Notes: generated by a model from the letters alone, not told the origin. DNA of 64,000 nt from Arthrobacter dokdonellae (GCF_003268655.1 NZ_CP029642.1:1-64000), one strand, 5' to 3'; counted from the stretch's first letter, positions 1-10,866 are shown. A program made the numbers and translations.

Positions 1-1818
1 TCCCGGTCGCCGCGGTAGCCGCCCTGGCCGCCGTCGAACTTCTTCCGGAAGCCGCCCTGGCCGCGGTCGCCACGGTCATCGCGGCCCTTGTAGCCTGCGC
101 CGGAGGACGCCGGGCGGCGGCCCTTGTCCAGCTCGAGGTTGATGAGCTCCCCGCCGATGCGCGTCTTGCTCAGGCACGCCATTGGTCCTTGGACAGCTCG
201 CGGGCAGCTCCACCAGGGTGTGGTCGGCGCGGATGTCGATGCCGCCGATCTGCGAGGAGGACAGGCCGCCCTCGTTGGCGATGGCGCCGACAATGGAACC
301 GGGCATGACGCGCTGGCGGCGTCCCACGGCGATGCGGTAGGTGGCGTTGCCCTCGGTCAGCGTGCGGGTCGGGCCGCGGGAGCCGAAGCCGTCCTTGGCG
401 CGCTCACGCTTCTGGTACTCCGGTGCTGCCGGCAGGTCCTGGACAGCAGGGGCTGGCCGCCCTGGGCCATGACGGCCAGGGCCGCGGCGATCTCCGCGGC
501 GGGGACGTCATGCTCTTCCTCGTAGCTGGCAATCAAGTCGCGGAACTTGGCCACGTCCTGGCTGGCCAGCGTCTCGGTGATCTTCTCGGCAAACTTGCCC
601 AGGCGCAGCGAGTTGATGGTCTCGGCGGAGGGCAGGTGCATCTGCTCAACCGGCTGGCGGGTGGCCTTTTCAATGGCGCGCAGCAGGTACTTCTCGCGCG
701 GGGTCATGAACAGGATCGCGTCGCCGGAGCGGCCGGCACGGCCGGTGCGGCCAATGCGGTGCACGTAGGACTCCGTGTCATGCGGGATGTCGTAGTTGAT
801 GACGTGGGAGATGCGCTCAACGTCCAGGCCGCGGGCAGCCACGTCGGTGGCGACGAGGATGTCGAAGCGGCCGTCGCGCAGGCCTTCGATGGTGCGCTCG
901 CGCTGCTGCTGCGGAATGTCGCCGTTGATGGCGGCAGCCTGGAAGCCGCGGGACTTGAGCTTGTCGGCCAGGTCCTCGGTGGCCATCTTGGTGCGCACAA
1001 AGGCGATGACGCCGTCGAACTCCTCGACCTCCAGCACGCGGGTCAGCGCGTCGAGCTTGTGCGGGCCCATGACCTGCAGGTAGCGCTGGCGGGTGTTGGC
1101 GCGGTGGTGGTCTTGGACTTGACCGTGACCTCGGCCGGATTGTTCAGGTACTGCTTGGAGATGCGGCGGATCTGACCGGGCATCGTGGCGGAGAACAGGG
1201 CAACCTGCTTCTCGGCCGGGGTCTGGGACAGGATCTGCTCCACGTCCTCGGCGAAGCCCATGCGCAGCATTTCGTCGGCCTCGTCCAGGACCAGGTACTG
1301 CAGGTTGGAGAGGTCCAGGGAGCCCTTGGACAGGTGGTCGATCACGCGGCCGGGGGTTCCGACAACCACCTGGGCGCCGCGGCGCAGGCCTGCAAGCTGC
1401 GGACCATAAGCCGAGCCGCCGTAGACGGGCAGCACGGAGAAGTTGTCCATGTACTTGGCGTAGGAGGTGAACGCCTCGGCAACCTGCAGGGCCAGCTCGC
1501 GGGTGGGGGCCAGCACCAGGATCTGGGTGTTCTTGGTGGGGCCGTTGAGGTCCATCAGCTCGGCCATGCGGGACAGTGCGGGAACGGCGAATGCTGCCGT
1601 CTTTCCGGTTCCGGTCTGCGCCAGGCCCACAACATCGCGGCCTTCGAGCAGCAGCGGGATGGTGGCGGCCTGGATGGGCGAGGGGGTTTCGTAGCCGACG
1701 TCGCTCAGTGCAGAGAGCACGCGTCCGTCGATGCCGAGCTCGGCAAAGGTAGCTTCCGGGGCTTCGTCCTTATTGACGGCGTCAACCTCGGGGCGTCTTG
1801 GGTAAAGTTTTCGGGCAT
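1..1818 (-). pseudogene. DEAD-box ATP-dependent RNA helicase, frameshifted, 3' end outside window
   Basis: A DeaD/CsdA-type RNA helicase that would unwind RNA duplexes in ribosome assembly and cold adaptation. The N-terminal part carries the Q motif and Walker A ([16 protein letters not shown]), [22 protein letters not shown] (VLDEADEML) and SAT (FSATMPGQ). The helicase C lobe follows (ARGLDVERISHVINYD, HRIGRTGRAGRSG), then a DbpA-like RNA-binding domain and an Arg/Gly-rich tail running off the window. The ATG at 1818 gives [10 protein letters not shown], then the frame is lost. I count five single-base losses, near 1790, 1100, 449, 201 and 176; adding one base at each restores a continuous family-like protein. 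All are deletions, several in short C or G runs, so sequencing error is more likely than decay. It is preceded by a long leader. Confidence 0.9.
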
Positions 1819-2231
1819 GGTGAGTATGTCCTCATTCATAGGGCCAGGCGGCATGTGAGTGCCGCATTCGGGAGAATCCAGCCGCTACGTACCATCCCGT
1901 GGCAGGATTCCGCACCATCGCTAGGCGCTTTCAGCGCGTTGCAGGCGTCAGCGGATGCCAACGCCACATGGCGTTTACTTTGCCGGCAATCCCCTATGAA
2001 CGCTTTCCTGCCCGCCCAACATGCTTGCGGGCCCCATACACTTCAGGCTTCTGCCTCAAAAATTGGGCAGAAATAAAAGGAGATACCGGAGTGGGGGATA
2101 TTTAAATTGTAGGGCATACGCTACACATTCGCCGCAGCGGTTGTCGATGGGGGCGTGAGGTTGGGCACATGGTCCCCCTTCGGACCCTGTGGAGGGAGGT
2201 TCGACGGCGCCCGCCGGCGCCCGCCGCCCGA
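1819..2231. other. Non-coding gap and long leader of the helicase gene
   Basis: About 410 bases with no convincing gene. An AT-rich patch at 2060-2115 contains TACAAT on the minus strand (2106-2111), which could be a -10 element giving a leader of nearly 290 nt for the helicase. Cold-induced helicase genes often have long leaders, but no -35 box is clear, so this is only a suggestion. Confidence 0.35.
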
Positions 2232-2871
2232 CTACTCGTTGTGCAGGATCCGCTGGAAGTACTTGCCGTAGTGCGCACTCAAGGTGAGCTCGCCGGCGTC
2301 GTGCAGGGCCTGCAGGGTGTGCACGTCCTCCACAGTGGGGCTGGAAAAGAACTTGCCCACGGTGATGCCGTGTGCGGGGGCCGGTTCCACCGTGACCGTG
2401 TCCCCCGCCTGCACCTTGCCCTTGTGCAGGACCCGGAAGTACACGCCCACGCGTCCGGCTTCGGTGAAGCGCCTCACCCAGTGCGGCTCGCCCATGCGCT
2501 CGGCGAAGGTTGCGCACGGCACGCGCGGCGACGTCACCTCCAGGAGCAGGTGCTTGCCCACGCGCCAGTGCTGGCCAATGACGGCTCCGGTCGTTTCCAC
2601 GCCCCGGGTGCGCAGGTTTTCACCGAACAACCCGGGCGGGATCTCCCGGCCAAAAGTCGGCGTCTTCCTGGGAATAGGCATACACGGCCTGGTCCGGTCC
2701 CCCATGGTGTTCCCGGTCCCTGCACGTCGCCAAAGACGCCAAATTTCCGGATGGCCACAGGCTCCGCCACGGGCCGCTTGTCAATGGCGGTGACACCGAA
2801 ACCGGTCCTGGTCGCGGCCAGCTGGTGGACACGGCACAGGGCAAGGACGGTTCCGGGGCGGCAGGGTTCAT
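2232..2871 (-). pseudogene. MOSC domain-containing protein, frameshifted
   Basis: A MOSC (molybdenum cofactor sulfurase C-terminal) family protein of the short YiiM type, likely handling sulfur or molybdenum cofactor chemistry; the substrate is unknown. Recognisable segments read in three frames: [16 protein letters not shown] and [10 protein letters not shown], then [20 protein letters not shown], then [16 protein letters not shown] to the C-terminal GKYFQRILHNE. Restoring one C near 2857 joins the ATG at 2871 to the first segment; further single-base shifts lie near 2715 and 2655. The stop is at 2232-2234. It lies 62 bp downstream of kdpE on the same strand. It belongs to the same frameshift-rich stretch as its neighbours, so it may be intact in the living cell. 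Confidence 0.82.
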
Positions 2872-2933
2872 GGAACAAATTTACTGCAGCGGCGGCCTGT
2901 TTGGGCCTGTGGGTCCGTGCACCGCAGCATGGG

Positions 2934-3608
2934 CTACGGCTGGAAGCGGTATCCCATGCCGGCCTCGGTGAGCAGGTGCTCGGGGTTCGCCGGGTCGCGT
3001 TCGAGCTTGCGCCGCAGCTGGGCCATGTACACGCGCAGATAGTGCGTCTCCTTCGCATAGGCCGGCCCCCACACCTCGGAGAGCATCTGCTGCTGGCTGA
3101 CCAGCCGGCCGGGGTTGCGCACCAGCAGTTCCAGCACCTTCCATTCGGTGGGCGTCATCCGCACGGGCGCGCCTTTGCGCAGCACCAGTTTGTTGGCCAG
3201 GTCCACGGTGAACTCGGCGGTGCTGACCATCGGTTCGGCTGCCTGCGGGCCCGCGCGTCGCGACGCGGCCCGCAGCCGCGCCAACAGTTCGTCCAGCCCG
3301 AACGGCTTGGTCACATAGTCGTCCCGCACCGGCGTCGAGCGCCTCCACCACGTCAAAGGAGCCGTGCCGCGCCGAAAGCACAATGATCGGCACCTCGTCC
3401 AGCCGCGCAGCCCGGCGATGACGTCGAGCCCGTCCATGTCCGGCAGGCCCAGGTCAAGCACGACGACGTCGATGGCGTGGGTTTGTGCGGCCTGGAGCGC
3501 CGCGGCACCGGTGGGCGCCGTGACCACCTGGTAGCCGTGGGCGTGCAGGTTGATTTGCAGGGCGCGCAGGATTTGCGGCTCGTCGTCCACCACCAGTACC
3601 GTGTTCAT
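2934..3608 (-). CDS. kdpE: OmpR-type response regulator, KdpE-like
   Basis: Response regulator of the potassium-sensing KdpD/KdpE system. The N-terminal receiver domain has the acidic pair in LVVDDEPQIL and the phospho-acceptor Asp in VVVLDLGLPDMDG; the conserved Lys lies in DDYVTKPFGLDELL. A C-terminal winged helix of the OmpR/PhoB class follows (TPTEWKVLELLVRNPGRLVS to a GYRF ending). The ATG at 3608 overlaps the kdpD stop. Odd: residues about 72 to 96 do not look like a receiver domain in this frame. Frame -1 there reads PIIVLSARHGSFDVVEALDA, the expected sequence, so a base is missing near 3393 and an extra base sits near 3318. The two errors cancel and leave the reading frame open. No kdpFABC genes are nearby. 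Confidence 0.85.
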   Translation of the reverse strand: MNTVLVVDDEPQILRALQINLHAHGYQVVTAPTGAAALQAAQTHAIDVVVLDLGLPDMDGLDVIAGLRGWTRCRSLCFRRGTAPLTWWRRSTPVRDDYVTKPFGLDELLARLRAASRRAGPQAAEPMVSTAEFTVDLANKLVLRKGAPVRMTPTEWKVLELLVRNPGRLVSQQQMLSEVWGPAYAKETHYLRVYMAQLRRKLERDPANPEHLLTEAGMGYRFQP

Positions 3609-6184
3609 CCGTTCCCCGGCCCGTTCCCTGTGGTCGTGATCCCCGTGGACAGCGGCAGCCGGATCACCATGGTCAGCCCGCCTCCGGGCGTCATCTCCGC
3701 TTCCAGCACGCCGCCCATGATTTCGATGAATCCCTTGGCGACTGCCAGGCCAAGCCCCACCCCGGTGCCTCCCGCGGCGCCGTAGGAGACGTCGTCGAGC
3801 CTTTGAAGGGCCGGAACATGGCCATGACGTGTTCCGCGGGGACGCCCTTGCCGTGGTCCACCACGCGCAGCTCGCTGGCGGGGCGCCCGGCCACGGTGGC
3901 GCTGCCGCTGCCGCCCACAGCCCCAACCAGCAAAATGCCGGAGTCCGGTGCGTACTTCACGGCGTTTTCGACGATGTTGGCGATGACCCGTTCCAGCAGG
4001 CCGGGATCGGCCTCCACGGGGGCATGTTTGCGGGAAGGTCGCGTCGGATGCGGCCGGATGGGATGCCGTGCAGGGCCGCCGGGAGCACGTCCTGCCAGGT
4101 GACGGGGCCCAACACGGGCGAGACCATGTCCGCACTCAGCCGCGACATGTCCAGCAGGTTTCCCACGAGGGCGTCCATCCTGTCCGAGTAGTGCTCAATG
4201 GTGGCCAGCAGCTCCGCTTCGTCCTCGGCGGAGAACTGCACCTCGCTTTGCCGCAGGCTGCTGACGGCCAGCTTGATCCCGGCCAGCGGCGTGCGGAGGT
4301 CGTGGGACACCGCACGCAGCACGGAGGTGCGGATCTTGTTGTCCTGGGCCAGCTGCTGGTACTCGCGCTGCGTGAGTGTCAGTGCCTCGCGCTGCTCCAG
4401 GGCGATCAGGTGCGCACCAAAGGCGGCCAACAGGCGGCGGTCGCTGCCCGGCAGTATCCGCCCGCTCAGCCCAAGGATCCAGTGGTCCGAAATTTCCAGG
4501 ACGTTGTCCGCCGCGTCGGGGCTTTGCGGCGGGCTTTCCCCCACGCTGGCGTCGGGCAGCCAGCCGCCGTGGTCACCGTCCGGACCGCCGCCCGCGCCGC
4601 CGCCGCCCAGGCCGGAGAACAAGGCCACGGATCGCATGCCAAAGTGTTCGCGCACCTGCTCCAAAAACACCTGGACAGTGTCCTGTGAGGCAAGGATGCC
4701 CCGGGCCAGCTCGCTCAGGGTGGCGGCCTCGGCGCTGGCCCTGTTGGCCTCCCGGGACCGCCTGGCGGACCGGTCCACGGCGAGCGCCACGGCCACGGCC
4801 ACCATCAGGAACACGAGCAGCGCCAGAAGGTTCTCCGGGTCGCTGATGGTCAGGGTGCCGAGAGGCGGCGCGGAGTAGAAGTTCAGCAGGAGGCTGCTCC
4901 ACATTGCGGCCACCACGGCCGGCCACAGGCCGCCCACCAGGGCCACCGCTATGGTGGCGGCGAACTGGATGAGCATGGTCAGCTGCAGACTAAGCTCGCC
5001 CGTGCCCAGCTGCACCAGCACGGGCAGCAGCGCGGCCAGCGCAAAGCCGACAATGGCGCGCTTCCTGTTCAGGTCCCCCCGGCTGAACTGCAGGCCGGAC
5101 TTTCCGCCCAAGGGATGCGGGACCATGTGGACGTCGATGTCGCCCGCGTCGCGGACCACCCTGGCACCAACGCCGGGCCTGGCCAGCACACCCAGCAGCG
5201 GCTTGCGGCGGGATGTGCCGATGACAATCTGGGTGGCTCCCACGCTGCGGGCAAAGTCCAGAAGGGCGCGGGCGGTGTCCTCCCCGCCCACCGAGTGGTA
5301 GCTGCCGCCAAGGTCGGTGACGAGCTGTCGCTGCCCTTCCAGGGCCAGCGGGACGCTGCCCGCCACCCCGTCGGAGCGCGGGATGTGCACCGCCATGAGC
5401 TCGCCGCCGCTGACCCGGCTCAGGATCCGGGCTGCCCGGCGGAGCAGGAACTCGCCTTCTGCGCCGCCACTCAGGCCCACCACCACGCGTTCGCGGGTGG
5501 GCCAGCTGGCCTCGATGCCGTGGACTCGCGGTATTTGGCAACGCCTTCCTCCACGCGGTCGGCCAGCCACAACAGCGCCAGTTCGCGCAGGGCGGTCAGG
5601 TTGCCCAGCCGGAAGTCGTTTGCCATGGCGGCGTCCACCAAGTCCCTGGCATAAACGTTGCCGGCGCTCAGGCGCTGGCGCAGCAGCTCCGGCGGGATGT
5701 CCACCAGCTCAATCTGTTCGGCCCGGCGCACAACGTCGTCCGGCACGGTCTCCTGCTGCCGGACGCCAGTGATGGCCTCGACCACGTCGGCCAGGGATGC
5801 CAGGTGCTGGACGTTGACGGTGGAGTAGACGTCGATGCCGGCTGCCAGTAGTTCCTCCACGTCCTGCCAGCGCTTGGCGTTTCCGGCGCCGGGAACGTTT
5901 GAGTGGGCGTATTCGTCCACGAGGGCCAGCGCGGGGCGCCGCGCCAGCAGGGCGGCCATGTCGAGTTCGTCAAAGTCGGAACCGCGGTGGGTGACGGTCT
6001 TGGCGGGCAGTTGCTCCAGACCGTCCAGTAGTGCGCGCGTCCGGTCACGGCCGTGGTCCAGGACAATCCCGGCCACGACGTCCACGCCCGCGCCCGCCTG
6101 GACGTGACCCTCCTCCAGCATGGCGTAGGTTTTGCCCACGCCGGGGGCCGCCCCCAGGAAGATCCGCAGTATGCCCCGTGCCAT
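3605..6184 (-). pseudogene. kdpD: KdpD-type sensor histidine kinase, frameshifted
   Basis: Membrane sensor kinase partner of KdpE, expected to sense low potassium or turgor. Order of domains: N-terminal KdpD domain with Walker A-like GAAPGVGKTYAML and VDEYAHSNVPG; a Usp-like domain (VVVGLSGGAEGEF, IVIGTSRRKP); a DUF4118 four-helix membrane region (about 5050-4780); a GAF-like linker; a HisKA domain with VSHDLRTPLAGIK; and HATPase (IVENAVKYAPDSG, then GTGVGLGLAVAKGFIEIMGG). Three single-base losses, near 5521, 4017 and 3805, split it. The start is taken at ATG 6184 because the following MARGILRIFLGAAPG matches the usual KdpD beginning; ATG 6193 is also possible. The stop overlaps the kdpE start. 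Sequencing error is the favoured cause of the shifts. Confidence 0.88.
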
Positions 6185-6282
6185 AGCGCCCATTCTCGCA
6201 GCACGCCAGGGCCTGGCCATCGCTTGTTGCACCGCGGCGGTGTTGTCGGCCACCAGTTCCCGCACCTTGGCCTGCCCACGCT

Positions 6283-6382
6283 GATTCGAAACTGCAGCTG
6301 ATGATGTGATTTGCCCGGTTCCATCGCATCAGCTGCAGTTTCGAATCGGCGGATCCTGACTTTTCGCATCAGCTGCAGTTTC
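6283..6382. repeat. Three-part palindromic repeat between kdpD and the SDR gene
   Basis: A perfect 21-bp inverted repeat: GATTCGAAACTGCAGCTGATG at 6283-6303 and its complement at 6327-6347, with a 23-nt loop. A third, direct copy of CATCAGCTGCAGTTTC follows at 6367-6382. There is no U-tract. It lies upstream of kdpD and downstream of the SDR gene, so it could act as a terminator or be a dispersed REP-like element. It has the same three-arm design as the repeat at 10804-10866. Confidence 0.75.
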
Positions 6383-6441
6383 AAGCCTGGCAGCGGCGGG
6401 GAAACCTGCGCCGGGCGGCACCGGATGCGTCGCCAACAGCA

Positions 6442-7190
6442 TCAGGCCGAGAAGCCGCCGTCGGCCTTGATCAGCTGGCCGCTTACCCACCGCCCGGCCG
6501 GGGACAGCAGGAACGCAGCGGTCGGTGCAACGTCCGCAGGGGACCCGAGCCTGCCGCCCGGCTGCAGTGCGGTCAGCTCCGCCCGGATGGAATCGTCCAT
6601 CCAACCGGTGTCGACGGGACCGGGGTTGAGGACGTTGGCGCTGATCCCTGGCCCCCAAGCTCGCGGGCGGCGGCGATCACAATCCTGTCCAGGGCACCCT
6701 TGGAGGCGCCGTAGGGCAGGTTAAACGCAGTGTGGTCGCTGGTCAGCGCAACGATCGCACCGCCGTCGGGCCCGGCCTGACGGGCAAACGCCGCGATGAG
6801 CTGCCAGCTGGCGCGGGTGTTGACGGCAAAATGGCGTTCAAAGCTCTCCGGCGAGGTGTCCAGGATGGCGGAGTCCACCGACTCGCTGTGCGAAAGCACC
6901 ATGCCCTCCAGCGGCCCCGACTCCCGGGCAATCTGCTCAAAAAGGCGGTCGACGGCGGACGGGTCGGCCAGGTCGGCCGGTAAGGCCCGGACCCGGGCGC
7001 CGGCAGCGGTGAGTTCGGCCATGAGCGTGCGGACGTCGTCGGGCTGTTCGCCCCAGGGCATGCGGGAATCGTACGGCTGCCAGTAGTTAAGGACCAGGTC
7101 CCAGCCGTCGGCCGCGAGCGCCCGGGCGATGCCGGCACCGATTCCCACGGTGCGCCCTGCTCCGGTGACCAATGCGGTTCTGTGGTTCAT
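6442..7190 (-). pseudogene. Short-chain dehydrogenase/reductase (SDR), single frameshift
   Basis: An NAD(P)-dependent SDR of about 250 residues. The Rossmann glycine motif is LVTGAGRTVGIGAGIAR. The catalytic pair is in PYGASKGAL and the active-site region in VALTSDHTAFNL. The ATG at 7190 opens the gene. After GGQG near 6651 the frame breaks: restoring one G in a G-run continues it through NVLNPGPVDTGWMD and a C-terminal ADGGFSA, ending at 6442. This ending is typical of FabG-like SDRs. The substrate cannot be inferred. It is divergent from the amidohydrolase gene at 7307. Confidence 0.85.
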
Positions 7191-7306
7191 GCACCCACCC
7201 TACGGGCATGCGCCGCCTTTCACGGGCGGCGCGGTAAGTTGGGATTGGGCCCACCGGTCCGCCGGAATTCCGCCGCGAACCCGCGCGCATGCATTGAAAG
7301 GCCGTC

Positions 7307-8659
7307 ATGACCCCCACACTGCCCACACCCAAGCCAGGCTTTGTTCCAGGACGCGTGACGAAGCCTGCCGTGCCCGCCCGGAAGCCTGCCGGCCAGGGAA
7401 AGAGAAAGCCGGTTCCGGCGCATCCCGCGGCGGACACGGCCTCCATCAGCGCCGTCATCCGGGAGGCTGCCGACGCCGCCAAGAAGCGTGTCGTGGCCTT
7501 CATCAACGCCCACCTGGTGCCGATCGACGGCGAACCTTTCGACGGCACCGTCCTGGTGGAGGGGGGGAAGATCCTGGCCTTGGGAGCCTCCGTGCAGGTG
7601 CCGGACGGGGCGGAGGTCCTGGACGCGAAGGGCCAGTGGCTGCTGCCCGGCTTCATCGACGCGCATGTGCATTTGGGCATGCACCCAGAGGGTGAGGTGG
7701 GCTCCACCAGCGATGTCAACGAGATGACCGACCCGGTCATGGCGGCGGTCCGGGCCATCGACGCCGTCGACCCCTTTGACCCCGGATTTGACGACGCCCT
7801 GTCCGGCGGCGTCACGGCCGTGAACGTCAATCCCGGCTCCGGCAACCCCATCGGCGGACTCGCCGTGGCCATGCACACGCACGGGCGGTACATCGAGGAG
7901 ATGGTGCTGCGCTCCCCCAGCGGGCTGAAGTCCGCGCTGGGCGAGAATCCCAAGCACGTTTACGGTGAAAAGAAGCAAACGCCCTCCACCCGGCTGGGCA
8001 CGGCCCTGGTGATCCGCCAGGCGTTCATGGAGGCGCAGAACTGGCTGGCCAAGCCCGAACCGCGTCCACGCGATGCGCATATGGAGGCCCTGGCCATGGT
8101 GTTGCGACGCGAAATTCCGTGGCGCCAGCACTGCCACCGCACCGACGACGTCGCCACGGCGCTCCGCCTGGCCGACGAGTTCGGCTACGACCTGGTCATT
8201 GACCACGGCACCGAGGCGCACGTCATTGGTGACGTGCTGGCGGCCCGCGGCGTCCCCGTGCTCATCGGCCCGCTGTTCACCACCAAATCCAAGCCGGAAC
8301 TGCGCGGGCGCTCCCTGGCCAACCCGGGCAGGCTCGCAGCGGCCGGTGTGGAAATCTCGCTGATCACCGACCACCCCGTGGTGCCCATCAACTTCCTGGT
8401 CCACCAGGCCACCTTTGCTGTGAAGGAGGGCCTGGACCGGCGCACCGCGCTGCGGGCCCTCACCATCAACCCGGCCAAGGTGCTGGGGCTCGACGGACGG
8501 ATCGGCTCGCTGGCCCCAGGCAAGGACGCGGACTTGGTGCTTTGGAGCGGGGATCCCCTGGATGTCATGCAGCGCGCCATGAAGGTGTTCATCGGCGGCA
8601 AGCCCGTCTACACCTACGACGACGTCGCCCGGGCGGGTGCCGCGGCCTCCCGCGTGTAG
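7307..8659 (+). CDS. Amidohydrolase, imidazolonepropionase-like
   Basis: Metal-dependent hydrolase of the amidohydrolase superfamily, 450 residues, presumably cytosolic. After a Pro/Lys-rich N-terminal stretch of about 60 residues comes the small beta domain (INAHLVPIDGEPFDGTVLVEGG). The TIM barrel follows with the HxH metal motif in PGFIDAHVHLGMH, then HCHRTDD, IDHGTEAHV and a barrel Asp in ISLITDHPVVP. The C-terminal strand ends LAPGKDADLVLWSGDPLD. This pattern resembles cyclic imidate or Xaa-Pro-dipeptidase-like amidohydrolases; the substrate is unknown. The ATG at 7307 sits after AAAGG. It is divergent from the SDR gene and has a strong hairpin downstream. Confidence 0.88.
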   Translation: MTPTLPTPKPGFVPGRVTKPAVPARKPAGQGKRKPVPAHPAADTASISAVIREAADAAKKRVVAFINAHLVPIDGEPFDGTVLVEGGKILALGASVQVPDGAEVLDAKGQWLLPGFIDAHVHLGMHPEGEVGSTSDVNEMTDPVMAAVRAIDAVDPFDPGFDDALSGGVTAVNVNPGSGNPIGGLAVAMHTHGRYIEEMVLRSPSGLKSALGENPKHVYGEKKQTPSTRLGTALVIRQAFMEAQNWLAKPEPRPRDAHMEALAMVLRREIPWRQHCHRTDDVATALRLADEFGYDLVIDHGTEAHVIGDVLAARGVPVLIGPLFTTKSKPELRGRSLANPGRLAAAGVEISLITDHPVVPINFLVHQATFAVKEGLDRRTALRALTINPAKVLGLDGRIGSLAPGKDADLVLWSGDPLDVMQRAMKVFIGGKPVYTYDDVARAGAAASRV

Positions 8660-8681
8660 CCCTCTCCGGTGCCCGGGGGCA

Positions 8682-8733
8682 GGCCTGCTGTGGCGGCGCC
8701 TGGGAACGGCCTGCTGTGGCGGCGCCTGGGAGC
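8682..8733. repeat. Two tandem 26-bp units
   Basis: Two adjacent 26-bp copies starting GGCCTGCTGTGGCGGCGCCT differ at one base; the start of a third follows. They lie just after the amidohydrolase stop, before the hairpin at 8767. Confidence 0.8.
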
Positions 8734-8766
8734 GGCCTCACGGGCCTGCCCCCAGGCTGGACGCAT

Positions 8767-8814
8767 TGAAGGGGCGTTTCACCTACCCGTTCGTGCAGGT
8801 GAAACGCCCCTTCA
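8767..8814. terminator. Long hairpin between convergent genes
   Basis: Perfect 18-bp stem: TGAAGGGGCGTTTCACCT at 8767-8784 pairs with 8797-8814 across a 12-nt loop. It lies between the convergent amidohydrolase and rpf genes, so it probably stops transcription both ways. There is no poly-U run, as is common in actinobacteria. Confidence 0.7.
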
Positions 8815-8846
8815 GGGTGCTACGGGCGAGCTGCCCGTGGTGCTGC

Positions 8847-10164
<1,318 letters not shown>

Positions 10165-10759
10165 ATGACAGTTTGGACTTGCGCCACGTGTGCCATCGAA
10201 CATCCGGACACAGCGGCACCACCGAAAATTTGTGAAATCTGCGCCGACGAACGGCAGTACATTCCGGCAGGCGGTCAACGTTGGACCACCAGGGAGGAGC
10301 TTGCGGTCGCCGGGCACCGCATCAGGGTGACGGAGCTCGAACCCCGCCTCCACGCCATGGAAGCCGTCCCAGTGGATCCGCCGTCCGGACCCGGCCATCC
10401 GGTTGTGGGAGGGCCGGGCGGAAATCCTGCCGGGGATGCGCATGATCCAGTGCGGCGGACACTTTGCCGGCAGCAGCGTGCTGCACTGGCCGGCGGGCGC
10501 AGCGGGCCGCGGTGCCCTCCTGACGGGCGACACGATTGGAATCGGCGCCGACAGGAAATCGGTGAATGCGATGCGCAGCTACGTCAACAACATCCCGCTG
10601 CCGCGCAAGGCCATCCAGCGCATCCTGGACACCGTCTCACCGCTCGAATTCGACCGGCTCTACGGTGCCTTCCGTGTCATCACCGCCGACGCCCGGCCCA
10701 TCGTCCGGAGGTCGCTGCTGCGCTACATGGACTGGCTGGAGGGAATCCCGGCCGAATGA
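10165..10759 (+). pseudogene. Rubredoxin-like/metallo-beta-lactamase-fold protein with internal deletion
   Basis: The N-terminus is a small zinc-ribbon-like module (CATCAIEHPDTAAPPKICEIC) followed by WTTREELAVAGHRIRVTELEP, the usual opening of an actinobacterial MBL-fold hydrolase. The C-terminal part reads in another frame, from about 10372: WIRRPDPAIRLWEGRAEILP, then GGHFAGSSVLHW, LLTGDTIGIGADRKS and LRYMDWLEGIPAE. The middle, including the HxHxDH metal-binding motif of the family, is absent; from family length I estimate some 80-90 codons lost at about 10357-10372, with a frame change. The product should be inactive. Unlike the 1-7 kb shifts, this is a real deletion or a misassembly. Confidence 0.8.
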
Positions 10760-10803
10760 CCGGCGTGGTACCGACGCTCGCGCATTTACGGGTGGCAGAA
10801 ACG

Positions 10804-10866
10804 AGACGCTCCTGCAGTGGGTGCAGGAGCGTCCGCCGTTCTACTGCCACAGCTGCAGGAGCGTCT
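10804..10866. repeat. Three-part palindromic repeat, possible terminator
   Basis: GACGCTCCTGCA at 10805-10816 pairs with 10822-10833 over a 5-nt loop. The same left arm, as AGACGCTCCTGCAG (10804-10817), also pairs perfectly with CTGCAGGAGCGTCT at 10853-10866, so two exclusive hairpins are possible. GTGGCAG and CTGCCAC (10793-10799, 10844-10850) add a nested pair. It lies between convergent genes. Confidence 0.7.

Noticed and set aside
124..1858. Several long plus-strand ORFs opposite the helicase
   Set aside because: They are antisense to a recognisable helicase and have no family-like motifs; high GC opens such frames.
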